A stretch of DNA of 64,000 nt from Tretioscincus oriximinensis (GCA_022410635.1 JAJVDF010000364.1:1120298-1184297); one strand, 5' to 3'. Positions 34,217 through 46,804 are shown, numbered from the stretch's first letter. Notes: a model not told the origin generated them from the letters alone. Translations and numbers: made by a program.

Positions 34217-35989
34217 TAGTAATCATGATGGCTATATGAGATCCTTAGGATCAGAGCCTGTATTACATTAGAAATTAAGCAAGTGATACTTTTGAACTAA
34301 CATTTCATTTATTGGCTTTCCCAGGTTGTTTTAGAAGCCTTCCTTCTTTCTTCCCTCCCTCCCTTCCTCTATATCCACAAAGTGTTATCTGTATTTTCCC
34401 CAATAGGATTTGTTCCAGAGAAACTGCCTCACAACATATTACCATCTTAAAATACATTATGGAAGGCATAATGATATATGCCTAGAAAGAACACTGATAA
34501 GAGTTCTGACTCACATTAATGAAGGACCAGTTTCTGATGCAAGAATGTTCATTAGTTTTATGCCAGCTATAGTACCCCAAAGCTAACCTTGGTGAAAGCA
34601 GTCCCAAAACATTCAACTACATACAGTATATTAGAGAATTTCAACATCCTGATATGTATCTTTGTTAGGGACATGGAAGAGAAGGAACAAAACGTCACAT
34701 TCATCATGTTTACCAGAGCTTCCAACCTTTCCTGTAAATTCCAGATTGTTTCTGAATCCTGCTAAGAACCTCCCTACTTAAGAACCTCCCTTTTTAAAGA
34801 TGCCCTAGTCCACATCATACCTTTACAACTTTCACAATCATCTGCAAACCGCTAGAGGTTTGATATGGATCCAGGTCCTAGTTTTGCTTTGGTTCTAGAA
34901 CTTTCAATTTGAGATAATGCATAGATTTAGTTCCGAGCCCTGTCATTGGTTTCTGGAGGCTGCCAAAGTTCTAGGTTCATTGGTTGTTATACCTAGGAAT
35001 ATTAAACTCTCCCACTACACACCTTTTATTGCTTATGATATTTTGGAAAAAATATTGTAAGTCTGCCCAATGTAGGCATTTTTATAAAAAAACTACACTG
35101 ACAGTAAGTCATGATAGGGATTTTTGTATACTTTTTCAAGTTTTTCTTTCTCTAAATACGTTTTTTTAAATTCTATTACAAAATTCAGAAGCATGTGGAT
35201 TTCTTCAAAGACTGAATTTTAGTTCAGTTGTTGTTTTGGGGAAATGTCTTCTTCTACTTCTATGAACTTAAAAAAAACATGTTAAGTGGATCAACAGCAC
35301 CCTCTAGATTTCATTCCTGGCTACTGTTGGCTGAGTATATCAGCCAGCTAATAAGATACAAAGCATCCAACACAGGGTTTGTGGCAATTATGACATATAT
35401 TCTCTTTCTACCTTTTGGCTCTTATTTGCTTTATCACCCAAGCTCAATTTTAATTAAGTTACATTGGTCTCAAAGGAGCTAAAATATGCAGTGACTATTT
35501 ATAAACAAATTTCAATTTACAGTGCTTGCAAATCATATCCAGATATGTAATTCAAAAATAAATGTATTTCTGTTTACTATGGAGGACTGTATTCGAATTA
35601 CTCCTGGTGATCTGGAAAAGGGAAGCACAAGAAGAAACTCCTCCCTTGCCTTCCATTGGTTCGTTGCCTTTTTTGAAGTTCCTACCATATCAGTAAATAT
35701 TCTTTTATTCAAAGTTGCTGTTGTTTCTCAGTGCAAGAATAACAATTTAACATTTTAAACAGTACCTGATAGGAAGGAAGGTAAGGCTGTTACTTCAATA
35801 AGCGGCCTGGTTAAAGAGGTGCATCTTCAAAGATTTTCTGAATGAATACAGTGTTGATGATTGAATTACCTCAAGGTTTTAAAGTGACGGGTTTGTTTTT
35901 CTATCCCAAGCAGGAAGGGAAATATCACAGAGGGAGCCTGCAAATGGTAATCACAAGCGCAATGTGCATATTTAAATTTTTAATTACTT
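34217..35989. other. no recognised feature
   Basis: AT-rich intergenic DNA. A C/T-rich patch at 34338-34372 is low-complexity. Confidence 0.35.
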
Positions 35990-36430
35990 CAGTTCCTGGG
36001 CACAACAGGAAGTGATGTCAAAAGTGACATCACTTTCTGGACACAACAGCAAGTGTTGCAACCTTGGGTGCCATTGCCCCAGAAGTAAATACCAGAAGTG
36101 ACATAAAAATGTCACTTCCGGTAAAATGGCTGCCCCTAGGCAAGGAGGATTTCTCAGATCTTGTGCAAGGGGACACAGTCTCGCAGATTGCATGACATTC
36201 CTGTGTAATTCCCAACTCTGAGGGAGCCTGGAGCCCAGGGGCGGCCGTGTTTTTCCTTAGTCCCAGATGCGAGGGCGAGAGCCATTCAGAACAGCCTTGC
36301 GCTGAAACACTATAAAAAAAAAAGGGGGAGGACAGAGAAACTCACGGCTCTTGTTCAGGATCTTGCTGGATGTATAAGGGGGACAAGAGATGGGTCTTGT
36401 GTGGCGTTCTTACCTGGAGGGTATGGCAAG
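35990..36430. other. GC-richer patch with two perfect short palindromes
   Basis: AAGTGATGTCA / TGACATCACTT (36010-36020 and 36025-36035) and GAAGTGACAT / ATGTCACTTC (36095-36104 and 36109-36118) are perfect inverted pairs with 4-base loops. Next comes a CG-containing stretch 'caggggcggccgtgttttt', 'cagatgcgagggcgagagcc' (36235-36285). This could be part of an unrecognised repeat or a regulatory element carrying ETS- and CRE-like half sites. Confidence 0.4.
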
Positions 36431-39084
36431 GCTGTATGTTGTCCTTTTGGCTAGTGTTGTTAGAAAAAAAAACCCACGAATAGCATAGATTATTAAAATT
36501 ATTGCCAATCACAGTTTCCGCTTTTTTGTGGAACTGGGTCTGCCAAACATCTCAACTAGATTTTTTTTTCTTGCCTTGTTTTTTTCTGATCTAAAAAAAG
36601 CAAAACAACAAAAGACAGAGATTTCACAAGCACAGATTGATGGAACTGAGCAAAAAATGTTGCCAGACAACATTACAAAAAAAAAAAAGAAGAGATCATT
36701 GCACTGTTTTGTATGGTATTACTAGATTCCTAGAAACCAGACTGGGTGGGTAAAGCAGTAGAAGAAAGTGGAAAAATATTTCATTGGAAAAGTCAGAAGG
36801 TGGTAGTTTGCCAAGTTATCTCTACCAAGACCTGAATCATTATAGTACTCCCATCACTTTTTTTGGAAGGGGGAAGTTATTATTTAACCTTCTGAACCCA
36901 CATGAATCTGATGAGTTACTCTCATGGGGTGGTTTTACTGCTTCTGCAAGATAAGCCAGATTTTGATACAATTATCTTTAAACTCTTCAGTCCACGAGGC
37001 TAACACGGCGACTGTTTAAGATTGAGGAGATCACTAAAATCAAAGAATATGAAGTGATTGGGGCCCTTTCCTGCAGTCGGTCTTATTCTAGTTGTGTTCA
37101 GGGCCTTTATATATATCAGGGCCTTTATATATATATATATTTATATCTTCATGGTTGGAGTCAATAGGTCTGGAACAGCCAGATGGTCTAGTTCCAGCTC
37201 CGGAAAGGTGTGGTCTGAAACAGTCTAAAAGTGTTTCAAGGCCAGTCCTTGAATGCTTCTAGTCTCAGAATCTTCAGGGACATTGCCAAAATGAATATTT
37301 CTTGGTCGTAAACATAGGAGGCGTGCCCTTATGTTTTGCACTAGGATCTGCTCTGGTACACCGATAGTGATATTGAATCAGGTATGTCGTCTGATCAGTC
37401 TTGATGACTGGGACTATACTGGGACTAGATGAAGGCCTTTTTAATGTGCAAATCAATTAAGACCCAGAAACTTTCTACATGGGCCCTTAAAAATTGCTTC
37501 AGTATGTCAGTCGAAATCTGGGAAATGAAGAACTGAAAATTATGATGGAAACAATCTCCAAGCTGCTGCAAAATGTTTTGAACTGGATAGTTCCTAAGGG
37601 GATTTGAAAGAATGGGGGTGAGAACCGTGTAGATTAATGTGATGAAGTGTAATGGTGACGTTACATTGTTTGCTAATAATAAAAAATAAACTATAGGCCT
37701 TTAATCTAGAATTAGAGTAAATGCAGAAAGAGTCATACCCCACTTAGGCCAAAAGAATAGCATACTGAATGCATGTTCTTTAATTTATCTGTATTATATA
37801 CCGATTTGATTATTGTATTATTTTATTATTGAGTATAGGGAAAAATAGAATAGTCTGGTTTTGTTAACAGATTTCCACTTTATTTACAGGTTGATGATTG
37901 CACCAAGATGATTTATTTCACAGTATAACAGCATTTCCATGGGGGAGGGGGTTACTTCAAGAACTGTGGAGATTCAACTTTGCAAAGCTCTATTATTTCT
38001 CTTTTTCAGAGGGTTCTTTTATGCAGCCTCCACAGCATGTTGTCTTCTCCTTTTGCAGCTGCAGCTTCCGAAGTGTGAATCCTAAATTCTAGGTGCAACA
38101 AGAATCGGGCATCCTTTGTACTAAGTAACATAGCTTTATTTTTTCCTGTCAGACATGCAAAAGAATGGATTGTCATAATACTTTGGTTCAAAAAAGACTT
38201 GGATAGGTTATGTTAGATGCAGTTTTAATAGTGTCTTGCTTTCTTTGGGAATCGCCCTACAGGAGAAACAGAGGCAGGAGAGCGTAAAATAACGGTGGCT
38301 GCAAGGTAGAGTTGGATGCAGAGTTTGACTTCAAATTTCCCTAATATAGCATGAATTGTATGGTGCAAGTATAGTAGACAGAAGGGCTTGCTTTAGTTCT
38401 GCTCTTTGCAGGTGTATTTGGTAGTTAAATAAAAAAAACTCATATAATCTTGCACTTCAGTTGCTATCAAATGTTCACAAATCAGGGGGACCCGATGGTT
38501 ATCATGTTGAACAATAGTAACTTCAGCAACAACCAGTTTATGCTCACTAAACTCACCTTCACACAAGATTTACTTACCACATTAGTAGAGACACAATGAA
38601 GACTTCTCTCTATGTGCTTTCAGATTTTAGAACTGTCCACTGCAGAATCGCTGCATCCCTAGTGGCTGGAATATCTGCATCAAAGGGCATTTTTTGTGAG
38701 TTGATGCTGTATACCCGCAACCTTGTGATGTTGCTATCAACTCGGTAGAATTTGTGCATGAGGATACACCCATAGTTTGAATAAAACAATGCTTCTAAAT
38801 TTATGGAGGCATGAGAGATAGACTTAAAGGAAAGACTAGACTCACTGCAATATTAAATATTTCTGGTTTTGGTTGCACTCATAGAATAAAAACAGGGTTC
38901 AAATGTCGTTTGGAAGAATATTAAAGTTCCATTTCACTTTTAATCCACATTAAAAGACAGGAAACGTTTTTCAAATGGAATGGGAAAGCAAGTATGTGGA
39001 TACAACCACAATCTACTTTTAAGCCACTTTTTTAACTACATGCGGAAGTAAGTTGAGGCAAACTTGATACAAAATTTTAATATA
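36431..39084. other. no gene; small retroposon tail at 36978-37016
   Basis: 36978-37016 ('cttcagtccacgaggctaac', 'acggcgactg') resembles the 3' tail of the fold-back retroposon family. (TA)n-rich sequence lies at 37108-37145. Nothing else is recognised. Confidence 0.35.
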
Positions 39085-39316
39085 CAGGGTGCTTCAAAAA
39101 ATGTATACACGCTTTGAACTTCCATAGAAAATTTATTTACTGTTCTACAAAGTTAAATTTCAGGATTTCCCGATTTGAACAGTATTAATATTTGTTATTT
39201 ACATTTTATTTACATTGGACTTTAAGCTTTCTAAATTCCTGAAATTTAACTTTGTAGAACAGTAAATAAATTTTCTATGGAAGTTCAAAGCGTGTATACA
39301 TTTTTGAAGCACCCTG
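39085..39316. mobile_element. mariner-type miniature transposon (232 bp)
   Basis: Long, almost perfect terminal inverted repeats begin CAGGGTGCTTCAAAAAATGT and end with GAAGCACCCTG. The pairing runs for about 95 bases on each side. Both ends abut TA (39083-39084 and 39317-39318), the duplication expected for Tc1/mariner elements. There is no transposase. Confidence 0.9.
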
Positions 39317-39644
39317 TATATTTATAAACTGCATTTTTATCTCATCTTAGGCTTCTGAAAGAATTTCTGTGAGCCCCCGCTACTGAAAATACCAGTCAGA
39401 CAAGTGATTCAGCTCTGAAAGTGGTTTATTCAGCTCTAACGTGGGCCTTAGTCAGGTCTGCAGTGACTGCCTGCTGCCAGAGCGTCTATATTTATACAGT
39501 GTTTCAACCAATCACTGGATTCCTGCTTTTCCCGCTCAAAATACAGCTTAGTCATTGGTTACATTCAAAAGTCAGGGGTTTTCCCTCCAAAACATCAACA
39601 GCATTTGCTAACAGTCAAAATACTTAACTATATACATATATATA
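39317..39644. other. no recognised feature
   Basis: Spacer between two miniature transposons. Confidence 0.4.
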
Positions 39645-39718
39645 CTGCTCAAAACAATTAAGGGAACACTTAATGTTACCCTGTTATGTTAAAGTGTTCC
39701 CTTAATGGTTTGGAGCAG
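39645..39718. mobile_element. 74-bp palindromic miniature transposon, TA-flanked
   Basis: CTGCTCAAAACAATTAAGGG and its continuation AACACTT pair with AAGTGTTCCCTTAATGGTTT and GGAGCAG. TA lies at both edges. A second copy is at 48439-48505. The TA duplication suggests the Tc1/mariner group. Confidence 0.75.
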
Positions 39719-40639
39719 TATACATGTCATATACTTATGACAATTTTAGAGAAGCTTGGAAAGTACTAAAATTATAAAATAGGTTATTATCCTTATAACC
39801 TAATAAACAGTATACAAGAAGGCAGAAAAATTACAAGGCAAAAGGATAATCTTGTCTGACAAAGATGGTTTGTCATTATCTTGGTCCCAGAAGTTATCTA
39901 GTACCAAACTCTGCCTTCCAGTCAATGTGAGCTTTGTGCATTTGCAACCAATAAAAAATCAGGATTTCCTTAAACCCACCTCAGCAACATCCCACATTAC
40001 AGCAACCAGAAGATAAATTGACTAATGAAGGACGATCACCAGAGGCCTCTTCTGAATCCTAAAAGTTGTAACCAATGTTACAGCCATTCATGGCTTGCAT
40101 GTGGTTTGTATCAATCCCATATTCACACTTCATGGTGTGGACAGAACACCTTAAACTAAGGACACAAACTCCTTAAATTTTCTTAAGGTAGTAAAGGAGG
40201 CTATATTCTCACTTGCGTTCATATAAAGCATATCTTAGCTGTCAGTTTTGGGAAATCTGGCTGCCAATACACAGGCAATAAAAGCTTCCTTGGAAATTAT
40301 GGTGATGTTGAATGGATGAGTGAATCATGTTGCATACTCACAAAAAATGTCCTGAAAAATTCAATTACCGTCAGCAATACAATAGATTATAAGGGAAACT
40401 AATACCCAAAAGACACTTTAAACATTGACAGCAAATATTTCTATTCTGGTCTAATGCCCTAAGGTCACAGGACAGGCAGCAGTAAAGCTAATAAAAACAC
40501 AGTTAAAATTAAATTAATGAAAAAAAGTGTTTTAAGAAAGGAGAGCTACCTACCTCCTCAGCCTATGATTAGGGTAAACAAATAAATCTTTGCCATGTAT
40601 CTGAAACTGAAAAGAATATAGAGATGAAGTTTAATGCAC
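39719..40639. other. no recognised feature
   Basis: No gene or classifiable repeat seen. Confidence 0.35.
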
Positions 40640-40900
40640 CTCAGAAGAATAAAGTGGGAACCCAGGGCAGGGCCTTCTCAGAGATTGCCCCTGGAATAAT
40701 CTCTCTTTCGAGATGCGTCAATCACCATCACTGTATTCTTTTAGAAGATCTTTGAAAAGGCAGCTCTTTAACATGACTTTTGGTTGAAGAAATGCTGTTT
40801 TCCTTACCACCAGATACTGTTTTAATATACCAATTTTGTATTTTTGCTTTTATTGTTCAAATGCCGTGGCACACCTCGAGGGGGAGAATATTGCCATTAT
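40640..40900 (+). mobile_element. L2 LINE 3' part, decayed
   Basis: The order 'gggaacccagggcagggcct', 'tggaataatctctctttcga', 'gcgtcaatcaccatcactgt' and 'aaaggcagctctttaacatg' matches the end of the L2 ORF at 46200-46330 (translated there as NRAFSVAAPRLWNNLPLEVR). The reading frame is broken. Confidence 0.75.
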
Positions 40901-41304
40901 CACAAGTTTATATGTTCTTCCATTCATTTTTAGCCCTGAAGAAAGGGGGCTGGTCTTGAAAAGAAATGAATTAAGCTAAGATCACTACGTATCCTAATTC
41001 TCCTGGAGTACTCCTGGATGACTGTAACATGAAACCCCTCTGGGAAATCCAGAATTTAATAGCTGATTCCCAAGGATAAGTACACATTTTTTACCCAATT
41101 TCTAAAAATTCATGGACTTTTGCCTTCTCTTTACTTATAACACTGTAATGCTGCAATGGAAGTAGAATTAGGCTATACTGGCAATCTGCTGGAAAAGCAG
41201 TAGGTGGCTTCCTTTCTGATGCAATGTCTGATGTGATGCTGCGGTGGAAATAGATTGGATTCCAATGATAGGATCCATGTGCCAGTAGACAGCCCAACAA
41301 AAGG
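40901..41304. other. no recognised feature
   Basis: No gene or classifiable repeat seen. Confidence 0.35.
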
Positions 41305-41452
41305 CAGAAGAGGTGGTGGTAGCTAGCAGAATGGTTAGCTTTAAAATAGGATTAGACAAATTCATGGAAGCTAAGTGTATCAGTAGCTTCTAGGATGTTT
41401 CTCTTGATACTGCAGGGATGGAGCAACAAGCAGTATTTCTGAAATACCTGAA
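41305..41452 (+). mobile_element. CR1 LINE fragment
   Basis: 'gtggtggtagctagcagaat', 'aggattagacaaattcatgg' and 'gggatggagcaacaagcagt' match the ORF end and the start of the 3' UTR in the CR1 copies at 6119 and 43455. It is cut before the terminal repeat. Confidence 0.65.
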
Positions 41453-41690
41453 AGGACACAAAGCAGGTTACAAGCTTATTTTTCACCCAAAGGCTTATGT
41501 TCTATCTTTCCCACCACACAGATAGTCATTTAACTAATCACAGTTTCTTGCTTTCGACTAGCTGGGTTGGCTAGAGCTGGGGCCAGTAGATAGCCAACAC
41601 GGGGCTGTGAACCCGGTATCTCTGTTGAAACACCAGGGCTCTTAACCGGTGAACCATTGTGTCTCTCCATTGGGGAGATCCCATGGACAC
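41453..41690 (-). repeat. tRNA-derived SINE, (CTT)n-tail family
   Basis: The plus strand reads 'caggttacaagcttattttt', 'cacccaaaggcttatgttct', 'ctagctgggttggctagagc' and 'ctgtgaacccggtatctctg'. These are the reverse complements of the body and head of the SINE at 26772. The tail is missing. Confidence 0.7.
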
Positions 41691-42389
41691 CCTTCCACTA
41701 GGGGCAAATCTTAGCCATTGTACAGGTAACGTAAATTGTGTTACTCTGCATCTGCTATAATTTCTTGAGGGAATTCTACTCAGCCCCCATGTTGCTGTGG
41801 GATCAGTGTGTGACCATCCTGTTTTCTATTTGAGGTAAATGGAAACGAGTGTGGCATTGACATAGCTTTCATGCCCATAGTTGGGGCAATGCCCTAAGTG
41901 TACAAAAACCTTCAGATTTGATGCTGAACTGTAAAAAATGAAATTCTGAAACTGGCTTAAAGAAAACACACAGAGCAACTTCTTGGCCAAAAAAGGGCAA
42001 CACACCCAACAGATGTTCTGCCTTTGGATAGTTTATTGAACAAAGGCTCATCTTTTATATTTATCAAAATCAAAGAACAGGCATTCTGGCACCTGAAGAT
42101 ACTTAATCATTTGCATCTGTTGGAAATGAAGCAACTAACAGTTTGGGTTTCATCCAATTGCTAAACTAACCAGGAACATCACGTGTTAGAACAATCAGCA
42201 TATCAATCAGGAGGATAAAGCTTTTCATCTGAACTCCTTGCTGATGAGGAAAAAGTAATAGGAATCCAGGAAAGCAAGATGATAAAGGAAATAAAAATTA
42301 ACAGCCCAAAAGTTATTTTCTTGCAACTAGATGGCATCAATAAATTTTCCCTCTACTGCCTGTCTCCCACTGGTAGAGGCACTAGCTAT
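41691..42389. other. no recognised feature
   Basis: No gene or classifiable repeat seen. Confidence 0.35.
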
Positions 42390-43207
42390 ACAGAACTTTG
42401 TGCAACATTTGGAATCTAAAAATGTGGGTTCCAGACCACCAAATACCACTAGAAATCCTGCTGACACAAAACTCTCCCTGTGGAAGTCAGTAAGCCAAAC
42501 CCTCCAATCCCTTAAACTATGGGAAGCACACTGCAACATACAGCTGGGCAATAAAATCTGGGATACATCCCCTCATACCTTGACTCTGCTCATAAATTGC
42601 TATTAGAAAGAGAACTATCTAAAAATCCTCTACAGAAGGTGTAAGACCCTCATTCTAATATCCAAAACAACAAAGATGGTTAATCCACTAGATTGGCATA
42701 GATTGGACAAAGGAGGCTTTTTATCCACATGTGGTGGATTTGTACCCATCATAACGGAATTCTGGGTCCTACTGCAAATTGTATTCAGAAGTTCAGATGT
42801 ATATTGAACAAGCAACTAACACTAACATTGGCATTGATATTCGTACTTTAATTCAAAGAATTTAGCCCATGGGATTAGAGCCCACGATTGCTACTTGCTG
42901 GAAAGCAGCTGGCTCTATTAGCAAAAAGGGTTGGCTGCAAAGAATTTAGGCATTAGCAATTAATGAACTAGTTGATATGCAACAGCCTAAGATGGCTGAA
43001 AACCTAACTCAACCTTAATTCCCATCTAAATGGGCCCCTCTCATCAACGCAGCTCACCAAGGCAGTTTCTTATCTTCTCTTTTTTCCTCCTCAAGGGTTA
43101 TTTCTGAATAAGAAACTTAGTCAAATCTTTTGATTCTTACCAATGGTGTAATTACATGTCATTGTACTATATATGAATCTCAATTAAAAAAATTAAAAGT
43201 AAAAAAA
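42390..43207 (+). mobile_element. L1 LINE 3' part, decayed
   Basis: The plus-strand text contains degraded ORF2 C-terminal sequence: 'ttttatccacatgtggtgga' followed by 'acggaattctgggtcc' gives the L1-like FLSTCGG...TEFW pattern, and 'gctggctctattagcaaaaa' with 'ggctgcaaagaatttaggc' lies further on. It ends in A-rich 'attaaaaaaattaaaagtaa' plus an A-run at 43200. Stops and frameshifts are frequent. The 5' border is uncertain. Confidence 0.55.
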
Positions 43208-43454
43208 TAGGCTATACCGTGTGTGTGNGGGGGGGGAGGGTAAATGTAACAATTAAGTAATAAATCCAATCTGACCAAGTGGAATGCTCAGGTGGAAAAA
43301 AATAATTTTTCATTTATTTTGAAAGAACATTCTTGAAAACTTCTTAACTTCCATGAAATAATCAATCAGTGAAGGTCAGAGATGAACCCATTTAGATCAT
43401 CTTTGTATGTATACAGTGACCCTCAAATCCCAGTGTCTTTGTACACATTTATGA
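43208..43454. other. no recognised feature
   Basis: Begins with a short GT/G-run (43220-43240, one N). Otherwise unremarkable. Confidence 0.4.
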
Positions 43455-43915
43455 TTTGATGGAAATGTATAAAATCATGCATGGGATAGATAGGCGGAAT
43501 AGATTGTTGTTGCCCCCAATTGCACAACACTAGGACCAGGGTACACTCTTTAAAGCTGATGGGCAGAAGGGTTAGAATGGAGAAGGGAAAGTATTTATTT
43601 TACCTAGTGTCATTGGTCTGTGCAATTCACTTGCAGAAGAGGTAATAACTAGCAATCTGGATAACTTTTAAGACAGGATTAGACTAATTAATGGCGGTCA
43701 AGCAGATCAATAACTACTAAGATGGATATCTTGATACTGCCTCCAGAATGGTGCAACAGGCAGTATTCCTGAAGTACCATTTGCAGGGAGTTGAGAACAG
43801 GTGAGGCCTTCTGCTTGAGATGCCCAGGTGCAATTGGTGGGCCACTGGGTGAGACAGAGTGCTGGATTAGCTGAACTGTGACCTAATACCTCTTATGTTC
43901 GCTTATGTTCTTGTA
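43455..43915 (+). mobile_element. CR1 LINE 3' part
   Basis: Blocks: 'gaaatgtataaaatcatgca', 'gcacaacactaggaccaggg', 'aagacaggattagactaatt', 'ggtgcaacaggcagtattcc', 'gtgagacagagtgctggatt' and the end 'cttatgttcgcttatgttct'. It covers the last part of the ORF and the whole 3' UTR; the ORF is broken. Confidence 0.88.
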
Positions 43916-44176
43916 AGTAGGTAAGAAATGCCCTTCTAAATTAGATGAACGGTTCATCTAATTCACTGCCCTCTTCCTAAAATGATCAGTCAGATAAGTA
44001 TGGAAACCCAAGACAGGACATAAGCACACAGCTTTACTTGCTTACAGTATCCCAGCAACCAGTCTTTAAGGGCATTCCGCCTCCAAGAAGAGAGGAGGTC
44101 ATGCTGCCATTTGGCCAAGTGCCATCAAAAGCTTTGCTTTCCGTTAACTTGTTCAACCTCTTTTTACAGCTAGGCC
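43916..44176. other. no recognised feature
   Basis: Part of a 145-codon frame (44038-44475) with no recognisable domain. It runs into the miniature element that follows and is probably chance. Confidence 0.35.
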
Positions 44177-44294
44177 TTTCTGCACTAGGCCTTATATTAG
44201 GATACGTTTTGGTACAGACCTGCCACGTGCATGCCCATGTAGGCTATGCCAGCATATTAGAGATGTATCCCAAAATAAAGACTAGTGCAGAATG
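44177..44294. mobile_element. miniature inverted-repeat element, family M1 copy 2
   Basis: The left 'ttctgcactaggccttatat' pairs with the right 'aataaagactagtgcagaat', and 'aggatacgttttgg' pairs with 'atgtatcccaaaa'. The inner pattern resembles the copy at 31158-31318. Confidence 0.55.
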
Positions 44295-44655
44295 TCTAGT
44301 GGATATAAAATGTGGGATCCCTGGGATGTCTGTTTTTATCTATAAAGGAAGCAGTGGCGGATGGCCACTGTGTTCGTGGGGTTTGGCGAGCACTCAGAGA
44401 TTAAAATCATTTATAAAATCTCCTTTCATAGAGAAGCTGACAACAAATCAAAACAAATCCAGACAGCTTTTTTAATTGGCAAAAGGAGTTGCCAATCCCT
44501 GAACCAGTGGGAGGGCTGCCTAGAAGGGGCTACAGTCTCTCTCAATCTTCGGAGAGAGGTCATTTTGTATTGACATTCAACTTGCAGACAGAGAGACCAA
44601 TAAGTGCCTGAATGTGCCTCCTTCCAGTCGCTTTCCTAACTTTGCTGAGCCTGGA
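44295..44655. other. no recognised feature
   Basis: No gene or classifiable repeat seen. Confidence 0.35.
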
Positions 44656-45255
44656 GGAACATAAGAACATGAGAAGAGCCATACTGGATAAGGCCACAGC
44701 CCATCAAGTCCAGCATTCTGTGTCACACAGAGGCCCACCAGATGCACCTGGGCAGTCCGAACAGAGGAAGCAAAATATGCACCTTTTCGTGACTCCCTGC
44801 AAATGGTATTTCAGGAGTCCTGCCTGTTGCTCCATCCCGGAGGCAACATCCAGACATCCATCATAGTATCCATTTATACCCTTGGTGTCCATAAACCTGT
44901 CTAGTCCTGTCTTGAAACTATCCAAGCTGTTAGCTACCACTACCTCTTCAGGAAGTAAATTCCACAGGCCGATGACGCTCTGGGTGAAAAAATACTTTTC
45001 TTTGTCTGTTTTCACTTTTCTTCCCATCAGTTTCAAGAAGTGCCCTCTGGTCCTAGTGTTGTGTGATAGAGAGAACATTTTTTCTCTGTTCACCCTGTCC
45101 ATCCCATGCATGATTTTGTACACTTCAATCAGATCACCTCTCAAACGTCGCCTTTCGAGGCTGAAGAGGCCCAGACGTTGCAGCCTGACTTCATAAGGAA
45201 GGTGCTCCAGACCCTTGATCACTTTTGTTGTCCTGAACCTGCGCCCCCCCCCCCC
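44656..45255 (-). mobile_element. CR1 LINE, young copy with intact ORF C-terminus
   Basis: The minus-strand frame 44704-45291 has the CR1 ORF2 C-terminal sequence without a stop: KGLEHLPYEVRLQRLGLFSL, RRLRGDLIEVYKIMHGM, FFTQSVIGLWNLLPEEVV and LDSFKTGLDRF. It continues through the UTR because no early stop is met. The plus-strand left edge 'aacataagaacatgagaaga' is the terminal repeat. A run of 14-15 C bases (45245-45259) abuts its 5'-truncated end. Confidence 0.92.
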
Positions 45256-45573
45256 CCAGCCCCAAACTAGAAGCAACCTGCAAGAGCCCACAGCCTATTC
45301 TCAAACAACCAAATGTCCACAGCTACCCACTTGGTGCCCCATAAACAGGCTTACCAGATCAAAGGAGGACAGGAGTTCTGCATCTATTATGTAAAAGAGT
45401 AAAGCTGTTTCAGTAAGGCTGCCTTCTCACGGGGATGAATATCTATAAGCCTTTTTATCCTGTGTTGCAAGAATTTATTCTTTTTCCAATTCGATTGCTA
45501 TTTTGCTGTGTTTTCAGGTTGGAAATACAAAAAAAACTGTGACTCATACTAGAGCTATGGCATACTAGAGTTA
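45256..45573. other. no recognised feature
   Basis: Spacer between CR1 and L2 copies. Confidence 0.4.
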
Positions 45574-46495
45574 TTGGAATGGCTCAGCTCAGGTACTCCT
45601 GGATATTTGGGGGTGTGGTTACCCTCCCTGGAGTCTGGAGCAACATTCCAGATTAATTCTGGAAGTCGTATGCGAATCGTGTACACGTTATCAGAAAATT
45701 CACCCCCGTATAAGGGATGGGTGCGAAATCTAGGGGTGCTTCTGGATCGTTCGCTGACACTTGAAGATCAGGTGGAGGCGGTGACCAGGAGTGCCTATTT
45801 CCAGCAACGTCTAGTTCNCAGGTTGCGGCCACTTNTGGTCAGGGATGATCTGGCCACAGTGATCCACGCTCTGGTAACTTCCANGTTGGACTATTGTAAC
45901 GCATTCTATATGGGGCTGCCCTTGAAAACGGTTCGGAAGCTGCAGCTNGTGCAGAATGCAGNCGCTAGACTGCTGACCGGAACAGCTGGCNTGACACACA
46001 TCACGTCGGTCCTGAAAGAACTGCACTGGCTGCCAATTTGCTACCGAGCCCAATTCAAGGTCTTAACTCTAACCTTTAAAGCCTTACATAACTGGGGCCC
46101 CAAATATCTAAAGGAACGCCTTCTCCCATATGAGCCTGGTCGTGCCCTAAGATCTGCAGGGGAGGCCCTCCTGACTGTACCACTACCCTCAGTGGCAGAG
46201 AGGGTGGGAACCCGGAATAGGGCCTTCTCTGTGGCAGCCCCCAGACTATGGAATAATCTCCCCCTTGAGGTGCGTCAATCACCATCTCTGTGCACTTTCA
46301 GAAAATGCTTAAAGACGCACCTCTTTGGCCTGGCCTTTGGCTAGAAAACTACTGTCTCCTCCCCATTTTTAGAAAAGGCTGTTTTTAATGTGTTAAAATG
46401 ATGGTTTTATTGTTAACCGCCCTGAGACCTACGGGTATAGGGCGGTATAAAATTGTAAATAAACAAACAAACAAATAAATAAACAAACAAACTAT
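45574..46495 (+). mobile_element. L2 LINE, 5'-truncated, open reverse transcriptase C-terminus
   Basis: A 256-codon frame (45574-46344) carries the C-terminal part of the L2-clade ORF2: VRNLGVLLDRSLTLEDQV, IHALVTS.LDYCNAFYMGL, LKELHWLPICYRAQFKVL and NRAFSVAAPRLWNNLPLEVR. It ends in LKTHLFGLAFG. Catalytic reverse transcriptase motifs lie further upstream and are absent. The 3' tail is 'ccctgagacctacgggtata' then GGGCGG and (AAAT/AAAC)n. Five ambiguous bases lie within the ORF. With no stop codon, this is the youngest L2 copy in the window. Confidence 0.92.
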
Positions 46496-46804
46496 CGTAC
46501 ATATATAAACTACGCACAGCGTGAGTTCTATGAAACCTCAACGCAACGTCCGCATGAAGAAGTCAGGGGTGCTAAAAGAATTCCTGATTAGACAGGGAAG
46601 ATTATTATGGGTAACATCTCGGGACAAAGCTTGGCGAGCCACCGGCTAGCCTCCTATTCCCGGGTATAGTTCAGGGTGAGGCTCCGTGCGGCCAAGGCGC
46701 CTGTATGGTTACCTCATCTGCCTTTCGCAACACAAACGCGGCTGAGAAAAGGGAAGGCGGGCTGAGGGCTCCCGCTCTCTCTCCCTCCGACGGCGTCCTA
46801 AGCT

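Noticed and set aside
44038..44475. A 145-codon plus-strand frame with a hydrophobic segment
   Set aside because: It runs through an inverted-repeat miniature element and has no recognisable domain.
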